From: Arthrobacter sp. 9V
GTDB lineage: Bacteria; Actinomycetota; Actinomycetes; Actinomycetales; Micrococcaceae
Length of the DNA: 64,000 nucleotides
NCBI RefSeq assembly: GCF_902506065.1
Contig: NZ_LR732912.1
Location: 2,096,004-2,160,003, forward strand
Reading direction: 5' to 3'
Under the pieces are notes generated by a model. The model saw only the letters and a program-made list of their open reading frames with translations, did not search any database and was not told where the DNA came from. Of this stretch, positions 43,598-54,200 are shown in pieces; within the stretch, counting starts at the first letter, position 1; every line of letters starts with the position of its first letter. The translations under genes and the position numbers were made by a program.

Positions 43598-44146
43598 GTG
43601 CAGATGACAACGGTGTTGGTGGAAGGTGAGAGCGACCGTCTCGCGGTGAAAGCGTTGGCTCAGCGGCTGGGCCATGATCTGCAAAGACAACGAGTTTCGA
43701 TCGTTCCGATGGGTGGGGCTACCAACATTGTCCATTTCCTCGACCGCTATGGCCCGAAGGGAGAAAACCACCGGCTGCTGGGGCTCTGTGACTCACGTGA
43801 ATCCCTGGGCATTGCCCGCGCCCTAACCAAGGCAGGCATGGGCTCTGCTTCGCTGATCCAGCTGGGGTTCCAGGTCTGTGAGGCTGATTTAGAGGACGAA
43901 CTTGTTCGTTGCCTGGGCGTAGACGGGGTGCTGAGCGTCATTGCAGAACAGGGTGAGCTCGCATCGTTTGAGCTTCTTCAGCGGCAGCCGTCGTTGCGGG
44001 AGCTGCCTCTGGAAAGACAACTGCGGAGGTTTTTCGGTGGCCGCAGCGGCAACAAGATCCGGTATGCGCCCCTGCTGGTCTCCGCACTGCCCTCCGGCAA
44101 GGCACCTCCCCCGCTGGATCGATTGGTTGCATCCTTTGAGAACTGA
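43598..44146 (+). CDS. Standalone OLD-type TOPRIM protein
   Basis: 182 residues. The Toprim acidic motifs are present: VEGESDRLAVKAL (Glu), LLGLCDSRES (Asp) and EADLEDELVRC, as in OLD-family nucleases. The ABC-like ATPase half of OLD proteins is absent. NCBI-type families call such proteins TOPRIM nucleotidyl transferase/hydrolase domain proteins. A role in DNA or RNA cleavage, perhaps defence, is inferred. GTG 43598 or ATG 43604. Its stop lies in the first copy of the tandem repeat. Confidence 0.8.
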   Translation: MQMTTVLVEGESDRLAVKALAQRLGHDLQRQRVSIVPMGGATNIVHFLDRYGPKGENHRLLGLCDSRESLGIARALTKAGMGSASLIQLGFQVCEADLEDELVRCLGVDGVLSVIAEQGELASFELLQRQPSLRELPLERQLRRFFGGRSGNKIRYAPLLVSALPSGKAPPPLDRLVASFEN

Positions 44147-44240
44147 GGGAGCGTTGGGGTTATGCCCGAGGGACGTGAGGGAGCGTTGGGGTTATGCCCG
44201 AGGGATGTGAGGGAGCGTTGGGGTTATGCCCGAGGGACGT
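44145..44240. repeat. Three contiguous 32-bp tandem repeats
   Basis: Unit starts at 44145, 44177 and 44209; copies differ by one C/T in the last few bases. They begin inside the TOPRIM stop codon and end 13 bp before the ctaB stop. There are no spacers, so this is not a CRISPR array. The origin could be slippage or a remnant of an insertion junction. Confidence 0.9.
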
Positions 44241-44252
44241 GAGCGGGCGGTG

Positions 44253-45215
44253 CTAGCCGCCGACGATCGGCGACCCGATGAACGGATCCACAGCCAAGGC
44301 GATGAACAGCAACGTGAGGTAGCTGATGGAACCGTGGAACACCTTCATGGCGCCCTTGTTGGAGACGTCGCCACCCTGAGCACGCTTGTACAAGGCGTGG
44401 CTCTCGTAAAGGAACCATGCACCGGCGGCAACGGCGACGATGGTGTAAACCCAGCCTGCCCCGCCCGCCGGGACCATCAGCAGTGAGCAGGCAACCATGG
44501 CCCACGCGTAGAGGACTACCTGTACGGAGACTACCTTCGCACCGGCAATGGCGCCGAGCATTGGAACGTTGGCGTTACGGTAGTCCTCGCCGTACCGCAT
44601 GGACAGCGGCCAGTAGTGAGGAGGCGTCCAGAGGAAAATCACCATGAACAGAACAATGGCAGGCCACTCGACCGTGTTGGTGACTGCCGCCCAGGCGATG
44701 AGAACGGGGAAGCATCCGGCAGCGCCGCCCCAGACGATGTTCTGGGCTGTGCGCCGCTTCAGGATCATGGTGTAGATCACTACATAAAAGACGATCGCAC
44801 CGAGGCCCAGCCAAGCCGAAAGCGGGTTCGCGCCGAACCATAGGATGGCGATGGAGGCGGCGCCCAGGATCCAGGCGAAGATCAGGGCCTCTCGCGGAGT
44901 CACCTCACCGGTGACCAGCGGACGCTTCTCCGTGCGGTGCATCAGTTTGTCGATGTCGCGGTCGATGTAACAGTTGAAGACACCCGCACTGCCGGCAGCG
45001 AACGCGCCGCCAACCAGGGTGGCGAGGATCAGCCCGATTGAAGGGAAACCGCGTTGAGCAAAGATCATGGTGGGCAGTGTGCTGACCAGGAGCAGCTCGA
45101 TGACCCGCGGTTTGGTCAGAGCCAGATACGCCTTGAATTTACGGGACATTCCGATGCTTCCCCGGGCCGGGGACGCGTTAAGGGGCGTATCAGTTGTGCT
45201 CACGGCGGCAGTCAC
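44253..45215 (-). CDS. ctaB: Protoheme IX farnesyltransferase (heme O synthase)
   Basis: Adds farnesyl to heme B, giving heme O for ctaA. 320 residues, nine helices, UbiA-family prenyltransferase. Motif [15 protein letters not shown] (Mg2+/prenyl-PP binding) and the second acidic loop near [16 protein letters not shown] 45215 is the annotated start; a GTG at 45203 is also possible. It is divergent from tkt, a common actinobacterial arrangement. Confidence 0.94.
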   Translation of the reverse strand: MTAAVSTTDTPLNASPARGSIGMSRKFKAYLALTKPRVIELLLVSTLPTMIFAQRGFPSIGLILATLVGGAFAAGSAGVFNCYIDRDIDKLMHRTEKRPLVTGEVTPREALIFAWILGAASIAILWFGANPLSAWLGLGAIVFYVVIYTMILKRRTAQNIVWGGAAGCFPVLIAWAAVTNTVEWPAIVLFMVIFLWTPPHYWPLSMRYGEDYRNANVPMLGAIAGAKVVSVQVVLYAWAMVACSLLMVPAGGAGWVYTIVAVAAGAWFLYESHALYKRAQGGDVSNKGAMKVFHGSISYLTLLFIALAVDPFIGSPIVGG

Positions 45216-45631
45216 TCTGTTCTATGCTCTGGGGTTCTCGCAGCGGCTGCCGTCCCTCAAAACGGGCGCACGAACCGCTGCTGGCCTCCAAATATCATAC
45301 CGTGGCGGAAAGAGGGCCGATGTCCGCAAAATACGTCAATGTTTCCGAATCTTCACTCCCCCGCCGGGCCATCGTGATTCATATAAGGGAATTTCTGTCC
45401 AGTTAGTGGGATTTCCTGAGTTCCATGACACGTTTAGGGCTAAGCTGTTGAGCAGATCAGCACACGTTGACCATCCGGGAAACCGTATTCTCGGATATCC
45501 GTGCGTCTGGATGAGAGATCAACGTTTCAATGGTGAACGGCTGGTAGACACATTGCAGCGGGCGCCATCCTGTGCTTCCTGCGTGCCGTGTCCGTACGCC
45601 TGCCGTCAGCACAGAGAGGGGCTCGGTTTTC
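45216..45631. other. Divergent ctaB/tkt intergenic region
   Basis: This 416-bp stretch holds the promoters for ctaB and the pentose-phosphate operon. An AT-rich stretch at 45280-45400 and TTGACC at 45469 were noted, but no spacing to a -10 was convincing. No coding frame or known riboswitch was recognised. Confidence 0.6.
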
Positions 45632-47758
45632 GTGCCACATTTGGAAGAGCAAGAACTGTCATGGACCGATCTGGACAAGAAGGCAGTTGACACCGTTCGC
45701 GTGTTGGCCGCTGACGCCGTGGAGAAGGTCGGAAACGGCCACCCTGGTACGGCGATGAGCTTGGCTCCGGCAGCGTACCTGCTGTTCCAGAAGCTGATGC
45801 GCCACGATCCGAAGAACCCGGACTGGATCGGCCGCGACCGGTTCGTCCTGTCCCCCGGTCACACGTCTTTGACCCTTTACATCCAGCTGTTCCTCTCCGG
45901 CTACGGGCTGGAACTGAAGGACCTTGAGGCACTGCGTACCTGGGGTTCACTGACCCCGGGACACCCCGAGTACAAGCACACCGCAGGTGTTGAAATCACC
46001 ACCGGCCCGTTGGGCCAGGGGCTTGCCTCGGCTGTTGGCTTTGCTTACTCACAGCGTCGCCAGCGTGGCCTGTTCGACGCCGATGCTCCCGCCGGCGAAT
46101 CGCCGTTCGACCACACCATCTGGGTGATCGCTTCCGACGGTGACCTCCAGGAAGGCGTCACCTCCGAGGCTTCCTCACTGGCCGGTCACCAGGAACTGGG
46201 CAACCTCGTAGTGATCTACGACGAGAACCACATCTCCATCGAAGACGACACCGACGTCGCCTTTACCGAAGACGTCCTCAAGCGCTACGAAGCGTACGGC
46301 TGGCACACCCAGCGCGTGGACTGGACCAAGACCGGCGACTACGTCGAAGACGTCCAGGAGCTCTACTCGGCGCTGCTGGCTGCGAAGGCTGAGACGAACA
46401 AGCCGTCCATCATCTCGCTGCGCACCATCATCGGCTACCCGGCACCAAAGAAGCAGAACACCGGGAAGATCCACGGCTCTGCCCTGGGTGCCGAGGAAGT
46501 CGCAGCACTGAAGACTGTCCTTGGTTTCGATCCGGCCAAGTCCTTCGACGTTGACGAAGAAGTTCTGGCCCACGCCCGCAAGGTCCTGGACCGCGGCGCC
46601 GACGCACGCGCTGCCTGGCAGGAGAGCTTTGAAGCATGGCAGTCCGCCAACCCGGACGCCGCCGCCCTGCTGGAGCGTGTAGAGGCCAAGAAACTGCCGG
46701 CTGAGCTCGATGCAGCACTTCCCGTGTTCGAAGCAGGCAAGGACGTTTCAACCCGTGCAGCCTCAGGCAAGGTCCTGAACGCCGTCGGCCCGGTCCTGCC
46801 TGAGCTCTGGGGCGGTTCGGCCGACCTCGCCGAGTCCAACAACACCACCATTGAGGGTTCGCCGTCGTTCATTCCGACGTCGCGCTCCACGGATGCCTGG
46901 AAGGGCAACCCGTACGGTCGTGTGCTCCACTTTGGTATCCGTGAGCACGCTGCCGCCTCGATTGTGAACGGCATCTCCCTGCACGGTCGCACCCGTGCCT
47001 TCTCCGGCACGTTCCTGATCTTCAGTGACTACCAGCGCCCGGCCATCCGCCTCGGCGCGCTGATGGGTGTGCCGTCACTGTACGTGTGGACGCACGACTC
47101 CATCGGCCTGGGCGAAGACGGCCCCACCCACCAGCCGGTGGAACAGCTTGCCTCGCTGCGCGCCATCCCGGGCCTGGACGTTGTCCGCCCCGGTGACGCG
47201 AACGAAGTTTCCGCAGCGTGGAAGGCCATGCTGGAGAACCACGAGAACCCGGCCGGCATTGTCCTGACCCGTCAGAACATCCCCACTTACGCCCGCGGCG
47301 AAGGCGAAGCAACAGGCGACACGTTCGGCTCCACCGCAGGTGTGGCCAAGGGCGGCTACGTGCTGGCCGAGGCCTCCAAGGACGGCGAAACCGTTGACGC
47401 GCAGGTCATCCTGATCGGCACCGGCTCGGAAGTCCAGCTCGCCGTGCAGGCCCGCGAAGCATTGCAGGCCGAAGGCATCGCAGCACGCGTCGTGTCCATG
47501 CCGTGCGTTGAATGGTTCAACAAGCAGGACGAGGCCTACCGCGAGTCGGTGCTCCCGGCATCGGTGAAGGCCCGTGTTTCGGTTGAAGCCGGCCTGGCTC
47601 TGGGCTGGCGTGAATTCGTCGGTGACGCCGGCCGTTCCATCTCCCTGGAACACTTCGGCGCCTCGGCTGACTACAAGCGGCTCTTCAACGAATTCGGCAT
47701 CACCGCCGAAGCTGTCGCCGCCGCCGCCAAAGACTCCCTCGCAGACTCCAACGCATAA
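45632..47758 (+). CDS. tkt: Transketolase
   Basis: Thiamine-diphosphate enzyme that moves two-carbon units between sugar phosphates. 708 residues: [10 protein letters not shown] near 35, GPLGQG, the ThDP motif GDGDLQEG in the form [13 protein letters not shown], and the pyrimidine domain with [16 protein letters not shown] 45632 has GAGGGG upstream. First gene of the tkt-tal-pgi-zwf-opcA-pgl unit. Confidence 0.96.
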   Translation: MPHLEEQELSWTDLDKKAVDTVRVLAADAVEKVGNGHPGTAMSLAPAAYLLFQKLMRHDPKNPDWIGRDRFVLSPGHTSLTLYIQLFLSGYGLELKDLEALRTWGSLTPGHPEYKHTAGVEITTGPLGQGLASAVGFAYSQRRQRGLFDADAPAGESPFDHTIWVIASDGDLQEGVTSEASSLAGHQELGNLVVIYDENHISIEDDTDVAFTEDVLKRYEAYGWHTQRVDWTKTGDYVEDVQELYSALLAAKAETNKPSIISLRTIIGYPAPKKQNTGKIHGSALGAEEVAALKTVLGFDPAKSFDVDEEVLAHARKVLDRGADARAAWQESFEAWQSANPDAAALLERVEAKKLPAELDAALPVFEAGKDVSTRAASGKVLNAVGPVLPELWGGSADLAESNNTTIEGSPSFIPTSRSTDAWKGNPYGRVLHFGIREHAAASIVNGISLHGRTRAFSGTFLIFSDYQRPAIRLGALMGVPSLYVWTHDSIGLGEDGPTHQPVEQLASLRAIPGLDVVRPGDANEVSAAWKAMLENHENPAGIVLTRQNIPTYARGEGEATGDTFGSTAGVAKGGYVLAEASKDGETVDAQVILIGTGSEVQLAVQAREALQAEGIAARVVSMPCVEWFNKQDEAYRESVLPASVKARVSVEAGLALGWREFVGDAGRSISLEHFGASADYKRLFNEFGITAEAVAAAAKDSLADSNA

Positions 47759-47790
47759 CCGTCTGCTTCCCTCTCACAGGAGAAAAACAC

Positions 47791-48909
47791 ATGTCAAGCA
47801 CTCCCACGCAGCAGCTTTCCGACGCCGGCGTTTCCATCTGGCTCGATGACCTCTCCCGCACCCGCCTGGAAACGGGCACGCTTCAGAAGCTCATTGACGA
47901 GAAGAACGTGGTTGGTGTGACCACCAACCCGTCAATCTTCCACGCCGCGATCACGGCCGGTACGGACTACGATGCCACCATCGCAGCGAAGGCCGCGGCC
48001 GGTGCCAGCGTCGAAGAGACCATCTTTGAAATCACCACGACGGATGTGGCCGACGCCTGCGATCTTTTCGCCCCGGTAGCCGCCGCCACCAATGGTGTGG
48101 ACGGTCGCGTCTCCATCGAGGTGGACCCCCGCCTGGCCTGGGACACCGCAGGAACCATCGCCGAGGCCAAGCACCTCTACGCGAAGGTCAACAAGGACAA
48201 CGTCCACATCAAGATTCCGGCAACCCTGGAAGGCCTTGAAGCCATCACGGCAACCCTGGCCGAGGGCATCAGCGTCAACGTGACCCTGATCTTCTCCCTG
48301 GAGCGCTACCGGGCCGTCATCAACGCTTTCCAGTCCGGCCTTGAGCAGGCCAAGGAGAACGGCCACGACCTCTCCAAGATCCACTCCGTGGCATCTTTCT
48401 TTGTCTCCCGCGTTGACTCCGAGATCGACAAGCGCCTCGACGCCATCGGCACCGATGAAGCCAAGGCACTCAAGGGTAAAGCCGGCGTTGCCAACGCACG
48501 CCTTGCCTACCAGGTCTACGAAGAGCTCTTCTCCACTGAGCGCTGGGCAGTGCTTGCCGAGGCTGGCGCACTCCCTCAGCGTCCCCTGTGGGCATCCACC
48601 GGTGTCAAGGATCCGGCCTACCCGGACACCCTTTACGTAACCGAACTGGTGGCGGCCGGCGTGGTAAACACCATGCCGGAAAAGACACTGGACGCCACGT
48701 TTGACCACGGGGTAGTCACTGGTGACACCATCACCGGCACTTATGACGAAGCCAATGAGACCCTCAACGCCCTCGAAGCCCTCGGCGTCTCCTACAACGA
48801 CGTCGTCACGCTCCTTGAGACAGAAGGCCTTGAGAAGTTCGTGGGCTCCTGGAAGGAACTCCTCGCCGACGTCGAAGGCGCACTCGCCACTGCACGGAAG
48901 GCTTCCTAA
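47791..48909 (+). CDS. tal: Transaldolase
   Basis: Schiff-base enzyme transferring dihydroxyacetone. 372 residues, the longer actinobacterial form. [11 protein letters not shown] near 42 and the catalytic Lys in NVHIKIPAT near 143. AGGAG 8 nt before ATG 47791. pgi starts 5 nt after its stop. Confidence 0.96.
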   Translation: MSSTPTQQLSDAGVSIWLDDLSRTRLETGTLQKLIDEKNVVGVTTNPSIFHAAITAGTDYDATIAAKAAAGASVEETIFEITTTDVADACDLFAPVAAATNGVDGRVSIEVDPRLAWDTAGTIAEAKHLYAKVNKDNVHIKIPATLEGLEAITATLAEGISVNVTLIFSLERYRAVINAFQSGLEQAKENGHDLSKIHSVASFFVSRVDSEIDKRLDAIGTDEAKALKGKAGVANARLAYQVYEELFSTERWAVLAEAGALPQRPLWASTGVKDPAYPDTLYVTELVAAGVVNTMPEKTLDATFDHGVVTGDTITGTYDEANETLNALEALGVSYNDVVTLLETEGLEKFVGSWKELLADVEGALATARKAS

Positions 48910-48914
48910 CTAAC

Positions 48915-50546
48915 ATGAGCACCATCAGCTACGACGCCAGCGGTGCCGCCCAAGAGGCCATCGCGCAGCATATTGACAGCTTGGTTGAGGAAAAGATAGC
49001 AACCCGGATTTTCGCGAAGGACCACACACTGTGGGGTCCTGAGGCCGAGTCCGAGTCTGCGATCCGTCTCGGCTGGGTAGAAGCTGCCACTGTGTCCCAG
49101 CCTTTGGTTGAGGACATTGTGGAACTTCGTGATGCCCTTCGTGCCGAAGGAGTGACCCGCATTGTCCTGTGTGGGATGGGTGGGTCCTCCTTGGCTCCCG
49201 AGGTCATCGCCGGTACCGCCGGCGTCGAGCTGACCGTGCTGGACAGCACAGACCCCGAACAGGTCAGTGCTGCTCTGGCAGACCGTTTGGCGGAGACGGC
49301 AATTGTGGTTTCCTCCAAATCCGGTTCCACCGTTGAGACCGACTCCCAGCGGCGTGTGTTTGAGAAGGCGTTCAACGACGCCGGTATCGATGCCAAGAGC
49401 CGGATCATCATCGTCACGGATCCTGGTTCGCCTTTGGACAAGGCTTCCCGCGAGGCCGGTTACCGCGCTGTGTTCAACGCCGATCCCAATGTAGGAGGCC
49501 GCTTCTCGGCGCTTACTGCATTCGGCCTTGTTCCGTGTGGTCTGGCCGGTGTGGACATCCAGGCGTTCCTGGACGAAGCGGAGGAGGCAGCTGAGATTCT
49601 CAATGAGGATTCGGCTGACAACATTGGTTTGGCTCTTGGTATCGCTTTGGGTGGTACCAACCCTCTGCGCAACAAGATTGTCATCGCCGAGGACGGCTCG
49701 GGCATTGTGGGTTTCGCTGACTGGGCTGAGCAGCTGATCGCGGAGTCCACGGGCAAGCTGGGCACTGGTGTCCTGCCGGTGGTTGCAGGCCCGGATTCCC
49801 CGGAGGCCCATGGCGGAGCCGCCGACGTCCTGGCGGTACGCCTGGTTGGTGCTGATGACGACGTCGAGCTTCGTGAGAACGAGGTTGCGATCGCCGGTGG
49901 CCTGCCTTCGCAGATGTTCGTGTGGGAGTTCGCCACTGCAGTAGCGGGCCGTCTGTTGGGCATCAATCCCTTTGATCAGCCCGACGTCGAGGCTGCCAAG
50001 GTTGCTGCGCGCGGGCTCCTTGATGCCCGTCCTGAACCCACCCCGGCCGCGTTCACCGATGGAGCCGTGGAAGTACGCGGCGGCGAATGGCTCGGCTCCG
50101 CGTCGACTGCCACAGAAGCTGTGCAGGCGCTCCTTGGCCAGTTGGGTCCGGATGGTTACTTGAGCGTTCAGGCCTACCTGGACCGCATTTCGTATGCGCC
50201 ACTGGAAGGTGTCCGTGATGAACTCGCGGCCGTGACCAGGCGTCCAGTGACGTTCGGTTGGGGTCCGAGGTTCTTGCACTCCACCGGCCAATTCCACAAG
50301 GGTGGACCGGCCATTGGAGTTTTCCTTCAAGTAACGGCAGCGTCAAAAACGGATCTGGAGATCCCGGAGCGGCCCTTCACGTTCGGCCAGCTCATTGCCG
50401 CACAGGCCTCGGGCGATGCCCAGGTGCTGGAAGGTCACGGCCGCCCGGTATTGCGCCTGCACCTCACCGATCGCGCGGCGGGTGTAGCTCAACTCCAGGA
50501 ACTCGTCTCTGCTTTGGCCAAACAAGCCAGCGCACTCGAAAGCTAA
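48915..50546 (+). CDS. pgi: Glucose-6-phosphate isomerase
   Basis: 543 residues. Interconverts glucose-6-P and fructose-6-P. SIS-fold core with GMGGSSLAPEV near 79 and VVSSKSGSTVET near 132; C-terminal half with TRRPVTFGWGPRFLHSTGQFHKGGP. This is the divergent type that was once annotated as part of Tal-Pgi fusions in actinobacteria; here the two genes are separate. Confidence 0.93.
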   Translation: MSTISYDASGAAQEAIAQHIDSLVEEKIATRIFAKDHTLWGPEAESESAIRLGWVEAATVSQPLVEDIVELRDALRAEGVTRIVLCGMGGSSLAPEVIAGTAGVELTVLDSTDPEQVSAALADRLAETAIVVSSKSGSTVETDSQRRVFEKAFNDAGIDAKSRIIIVTDPGSPLDKASREAGYRAVFNADPNVGGRFSALTAFGLVPCGLAGVDIQAFLDEAEEAAEILNEDSADNIGLALGIALGGTNPLRNKIVIAEDGSGIVGFADWAEQLIAESTGKLGTGVLPVVAGPDSPEAHGGAADVLAVRLVGADDDVELRENEVAIAGGLPSQMFVWEFATAVAGRLLGINPFDQPDVEAAKVAARGLLDARPEPTPAAFTDGAVEVRGGEWLGSASTATEAVQALLGQLGPDGYLSVQAYLDRISYAPLEGVRDELAAVTRRPVTFGWGPRFLHSTGQFHKGGPAIGVFLQVTAASKTDLEIPERPFTFGQLIAAQASGDAQVLEGHGRPVLRLHLTDRAAGVAQLQELVSALAKQASALES

Positions 50547-50561
50547 GGCACAGAACCAGAC

Positions 50562-52106
50562 ATGCCAGAAACTAGGAACGGCACTGCCCGGAATCCTTTG
50601 CGGGATCCGCGGGACCGGCGCCTGAACCGCATTGCCGGGCCGTCGTCGTTGGTGTTCTTCGGAGTTACCGGTGACCTCGCCCGTAAGAAGCTCATGCCGG
50701 CGGTCTATGACCTCGCCAACCGTGGTCTGCTCCCTCCGAGTTTTGCCTTGGTGGGTTTCGGACGTCGTGATTGGGACAACGCTGAATTCGCCGCTGAGGT
50801 GAAGGAAAACGTCAAGGCTCATGCACGGACGAAGTTCGATGAAGCGGTGTGGGAGCAGTTGGCTTCGGGTATCCGTTTTGTTCAGGGCGAGTTCGACGAC
50901 GACGACGCTTTCGAGCGCCTCGGTGATGTCCTGGATGAGCTGGACGAAACCCGGGGTACCCGGGGGAATCATGGATTCTACTTGTCCATCCCGCCCAAGG
51001 CGTTCGAGCAGGTTTGTCGTCAGTTGTCCAAGCACGGTCTGGCGCAGGCGAAGCCGGGCCAGTGGCGGCGAGTGGTGATCGAGAAGCCGTTCGGCCATGA
51101 CCTTGAGTCTGCCCGTCAGCTCAATGACATTGTGGAATCGGTGTTCCCGGCTGATGCGGTGTTCAGGATCGACCATTACCTGGGTAAGGAGACGGTGCAG
51201 AACATCCTGGCGTTGCGTTTCGCGAACCAGTTGTTCGAACCGCTCTGGAACGCCAATTACGTGGACCACGTCCAGATCACCATGGCCGAGGACATCGGTA
51301 CGGGCGGGCGTGCAGGCTATTACGACGGCGTGGGTGCTGCCCGTGACGTCCTGCAGAACCATCTGCTGCAGTTGCTGGCGCTGACGGCCATGGAAGAGCC
51401 CATTTCCTTCAATGCCGATGATTTGCGGGCGGAGAAGGAAAAGGTCCTCGCTGCGGTCAAGCTGCCCGATGACCTGTCCACGCATTCGGCGCGTGGTCAG
51501 TTCACCGGCGGCTGGCAGGGCGGTGAGGAAGTCCTCGGGTATTTGGACGAGGACGGTATTCCTGCTGATTCGAAGACGGAGACGTTTGCTGCGATCCGGG
51601 TGGATATCAATACCCGCCGGTGGAACGGTGTGCCGTTCTATCTGCGCGCCGGTAAGCGGCTGGGCCGCCGCGTGACGGAGATCGCGGTGGTGTTCAAGCG
51701 TGCACCGAATCTGTTGTTCCGTGATCATGGTGAGGATGACTTCGGCCAGAACGCCGTGGTGATCCGTGTCCAGCCCGATGAGGGTGCCACAATTCGTTTG
51801 GGTTCGAAGGTTCCGGGCACGCAGATGGAAGTCCGTGATGTGACCATGGACTTCGGCTACGGTCACTCCTTTACCGAGTCCAGTCCCGAAGCTTATGAGC
51901 GGCTGATCCTGGATGTGCTCTTGGGCGAGCCGCCGCTGTTCCCGCGCCACCAGGAAGTGGAGTTGTCCTGGAAGATCCTTGATCCGTTCGAGGAATACTG
52001 GGCCGGCCTGGATGAACAACCGCAACCCTACGCGCCCGGCAGTTGGGGTCCGGCTTCGGCCGATGCCCTGCTGGCCCGTGACGGACGAACCTGGAGAAGG
52101 CCATGA
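50562..52106 (+). CDS. zwf: Glucose-6-phosphate 1-dehydrogenase
   Basis: First step of the oxidative pentose phosphate pathway. 514 residues: FGVTGDLARKKLMPA Rossmann loop near 30, RIDHYLGKE substrate site near 202. It depends on OpcA in actinobacteria. It overlaps opcA by 4 nt. Confidence 0.97.
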   Translation: MPETRNGTARNPLRDPRDRRLNRIAGPSSLVFFGVTGDLARKKLMPAVYDLANRGLLPPSFALVGFGRRDWDNAEFAAEVKENVKAHARTKFDEAVWEQLASGIRFVQGEFDDDDAFERLGDVLDELDETRGTRGNHGFYLSIPPKAFEQVCRQLSKHGLAQAKPGQWRRVVIEKPFGHDLESARQLNDIVESVFPADAVFRIDHYLGKETVQNILALRFANQLFEPLWNANYVDHVQITMAEDIGTGGRAGYYDGVGAARDVLQNHLLQLLALTAMEEPISFNADDLRAEKEKVLAAVKLPDDLSTHSARGQFTGGWQGGEEVLGYLDEDGIPADSKTETFAAIRVDINTRRWNGVPFYLRAGKRLGRRVTEIAVVFKRAPNLLFRDHGEDDFGQNAVVIRVQPDEGATIRLGSKVPGTQMEVRDVTMDFGYGHSFTESSPEAYERLILDVLLGEPPLFPRHQEVELSWKILDPFEEYWAGLDEQPQPYAPGSWGPASADALLARDGRTWRRP

Positions 52107-53044
52107 TTGTAGATCTTCCCGATACCACTACTTCAAAGATCTCCAAGAAGATCATGTCCCTGCGCGAGCAAGGCGGCGTGATCGCTTTGGGTCGCGTACT
52201 GACGTTGGTGGTGGTGACCAAGTCCGGGCAGGAAGAAGAAGCCATCGAGGCAGCCAATGAAGCCAGCAGGGAACACCCCTGCCGGATCATTGTCCTGGCC
52301 GACGCCGGCGTTGAAGGACCGGACCGCCTCGACGCCCAGATCCGGGTAGGCGGCGACGCCGGCGCATCCGAAGTCATCGTCCTGCGCGGCCACGGGCACA
52401 TGGCACACGAGAGCGAATCACTGGTGGCCGCGTTGCTGCTGCCCGATGCCCCGATCGTGGCTTGGTGGCCGCACGGCGCCCCGGAAAGCGCCTGTGAGAC
52501 CTCCATTGGCCGGATCGCTCACCGACGCATCACCGATTCAGCCAACGAACCGGACCCGCGCCTGGCGCTGGAGAACATCCGCGCAACGTACAAGGCCGGG
52601 GACACCGACCTCGCCTGGACCCGCCTGACCAACTGGCGCATGCAACTCGCCGCGGTTTTCGACCAGGTTGACAGTGACCCTGTATCCGCCGTAGCCGTTG
52701 AAGGGGCTTCCGACTCCCCCAGCACCCTGCTCCTGGCCGCCTGGCTCAGCTTGGCACTGGAAGCGCCCGTGACGATTGTGGCTGACCCTGCAGGTACCGG
52801 CATCCGTCGGGTCCGTCTGACGCGCGCCAGCGGAGACGTTCAGCTCTTCCGTCCCGGTTTGTCCGTTGCGGAACTGACCCAACCAGGGCAGCCTGCGCAG
52901 CGCATCACACTCCCCCGGCGAAGCCTCAAGGACTGCCTCGCCGAAGAACTTCGAAGGCTCGACCCCGACGAAGTCTTCGGAGAAGTGATTACGATGGGAC
53001 TTCCACTAACCAGCCAGAGGAGAGTCCAGACCAGTGCACGCTGA
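52103..53044 (+). CDS. opcA: Glucose-6-phosphate dehydrogenase assembly protein
   Basis: 313 residues. OpcA family: MIVDLPDTTTSKISKKI start, a central CRIIVLADAG segment, and PDAPIVAWWPHGAPE. It assembles or allosterically activates Zwf and is redox-linked in cyanobacteria and actinobacteria. Overlaps zwf by 4 nt and pgl by 11 nt. Confidence 0.95.
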   Translation: MIVDLPDTTTSKISKKIMSLREQGGVIALGRVLTLVVVTKSGQEEEAIEAANEASREHPCRIIVLADAGVEGPDRLDAQIRVGGDAGASEVIVLRGHGHMAHESESLVAALLLPDAPIVAWWPHGAPESACETSIGRIAHRRITDSANEPDPRLALENIRATYKAGDTDLAWTRLTNWRMQLAAVFDQVDSDPVSAVAVEGASDSPSTLLLAAWLSLALEAPVTIVADPAGTGIRRVRLTRASGDVQLFRPGLSVAELTQPGQPAQRITLPRRSLKDCLAEELRRLDPDEVFGEVITMGLPLTSQRRVQTSAR

Positions 53045-53852
53045 GCCAAGAGTAAGCATCCACCCCGACTCGAAAGTGCTGATGGCCGCAATTGCGGCGC
53101 GCCTCATCACCAAGCTTGTGGATGTCCAGGACAAGCACGGCGAGGCCACGGTGGTCCTCACCGGCGGAACCGTTGGCATCGGAACGCTGAAAGCTGTGGC
53201 CGATTCCGCCGCGGCACCCGCCGTCGATTGGTCGAGGGTTAACTTCTGGTGGGGTGACGAGCGATTTGTGTCTGCGGACAGTGAAGACAGGAATACCCGG
53301 CAGGCCCATCAGGCATTGTTGGCCCATCTGGCGGTCGATCCGGCCCGGGTTCATGAACCCGGTTCCGCCGACGCGTATGCCACAGCGGACGAAGCAGCAG
53401 CTGCATACGCTGAGGAACTCAAGGCAGCCGCCGAGGCTGAGCACGCAGCGGACACGTCCGACACCAGGCCTGAGCAGCCCGGCATACTGCCGCGCTTTGA
53501 CATCCTGCTGCTTGGCGTAGGACCCGACGCGCACGTCGCGTCCCTCTTTCCGGAGCAAGCCGGAATCCGCGAGAAGACCCGGACTGTGGTGGGCGTAGAG
53601 AACTCGCCAAAACCGCCGTCGTCGCGGATCTCTTTGACGCTTCCAGCGATCAATACCGCCCAGGAAATTTGGATGGTTGTTGCCGGCGAGGACAAAGCAG
53701 GAGCAGTGGGCCTGGCCCTGGCAGGTGCCAACCCCGTCCAGGTTCCTGCAGCTGGTCCTGTTGGGCGTGCAAGGACGTTGTGGCTTATTGACGAGAATGC
53801 GGCGTCACGAGTCCCCCAGCAGTTGGTCCGGAAGGACCCCGCGGGCGCGTAA
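53034..53852 (+). CDS. pgl: 6-phosphogluconolactonase
   Basis: Hydrolyses the lactone made by Zwf. 272 residues of the DevB/NagB-like fold: VLTGGTVGIGTL near 40, WWGDERFV near 73, and LLGVGPDAHVASLFPE near 160. GTG 53034 overlaps opcA by 11 nt. Its last 48 nt overlap the 3' end of rbpA on the other strand. Confidence 0.94.
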   Translation: MHAEPRVSIHPDSKVLMAAIAARLITKLVDVQDKHGEATVVLTGGTVGIGTLKAVADSAAAPAVDWSRVNFWWGDERFVSADSEDRNTRQAHQALLAHLAVDPARVHEPGSADAYATADEAAAAYAEELKAAAEAEHAADTSDTRPEQPGILPRFDILLLGVGPDAHVASLFPEQAGIREKTRTVVGVENSPKPPSSRISLTLPAINTAQEIWMVVAGEDKAGAVGLALAGANPVQVPAAGPVGRARTLWLIDENAASRVPQQLVRKDPAGA

Positions 53853-54200
53853 CCGATCCAGCGCTCCAGCCAGGACTACTTCGGCGTCCTGGCTGGAGCG
53901 TCTTTCTTTAACGTAATCCAGGTGCGATTTGAAGACCTCGTCCTCGGGCCTTGTTGGGGCGGGATTGCCTGCATCCCGTGTTGCGGGGGCGCCGCATTTG
54001 GGGCAATCCCACGTCTTGGGTATCTGTTCGTCCGGGAGTTTCAGAAAGACAAGCCGCGTTTCATGTCCCTTGGCACACCAATAGGGGACGCGAATACGCG
54101 GCACTTGTTGTCCGGGACCGTGGTCGCTCTGATGGCGAGGTGTTGAACCTGGGGCTACGCCCACGCGGGTGCCCCGATATCCAGACGTGCCATGAACCAT
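53805..54200 (-). CDS. rbpA: RNA polymerase-binding protein RbpA
   Basis: 131 residues. Actinobacteria-specific factor stabilising sigma-dependent open complexes. Begins MVHGTSGYRGTRVG; core ligands YWCAKGHE and WDCPKCGAPA form a Cys/His zinc-like site, and HLDYVKERR belongs to the sigma-interaction region. ATG 54200 has GAGGGG 7 nt upstream; the 12-residue longer frame is not conserved. Confidence 0.95.
   Translation of the reverse strand: MVHGTSGYRGTRVGVAPGSTPRHQSDHGPGQQVPRIRVPYWCAKGHETRLVFLKLPDEQIPKTWDCPKCGAPATRDAGNPAPTRPEDEVFKSHLDYVKERRSSQDAEVVLAGALDRLRARGVLPDQLLGDS

Noticed and set aside
44145..44240. 32-bp repeats as a CRISPR array
   Set aside because: The units are contiguous with no spacers and no cas genes are in the window.
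45216..45631. tRNA or riboswitch in the ctaB/tkt gap
   Set aside because: No cloverleaf-like complementarity or known riboswitch core could be traced by eye.
50343..52025. 560-codon minus-strand frame over zwf
   Set aside because: Shadow of zwf; no domain motifs and no ribosome site.
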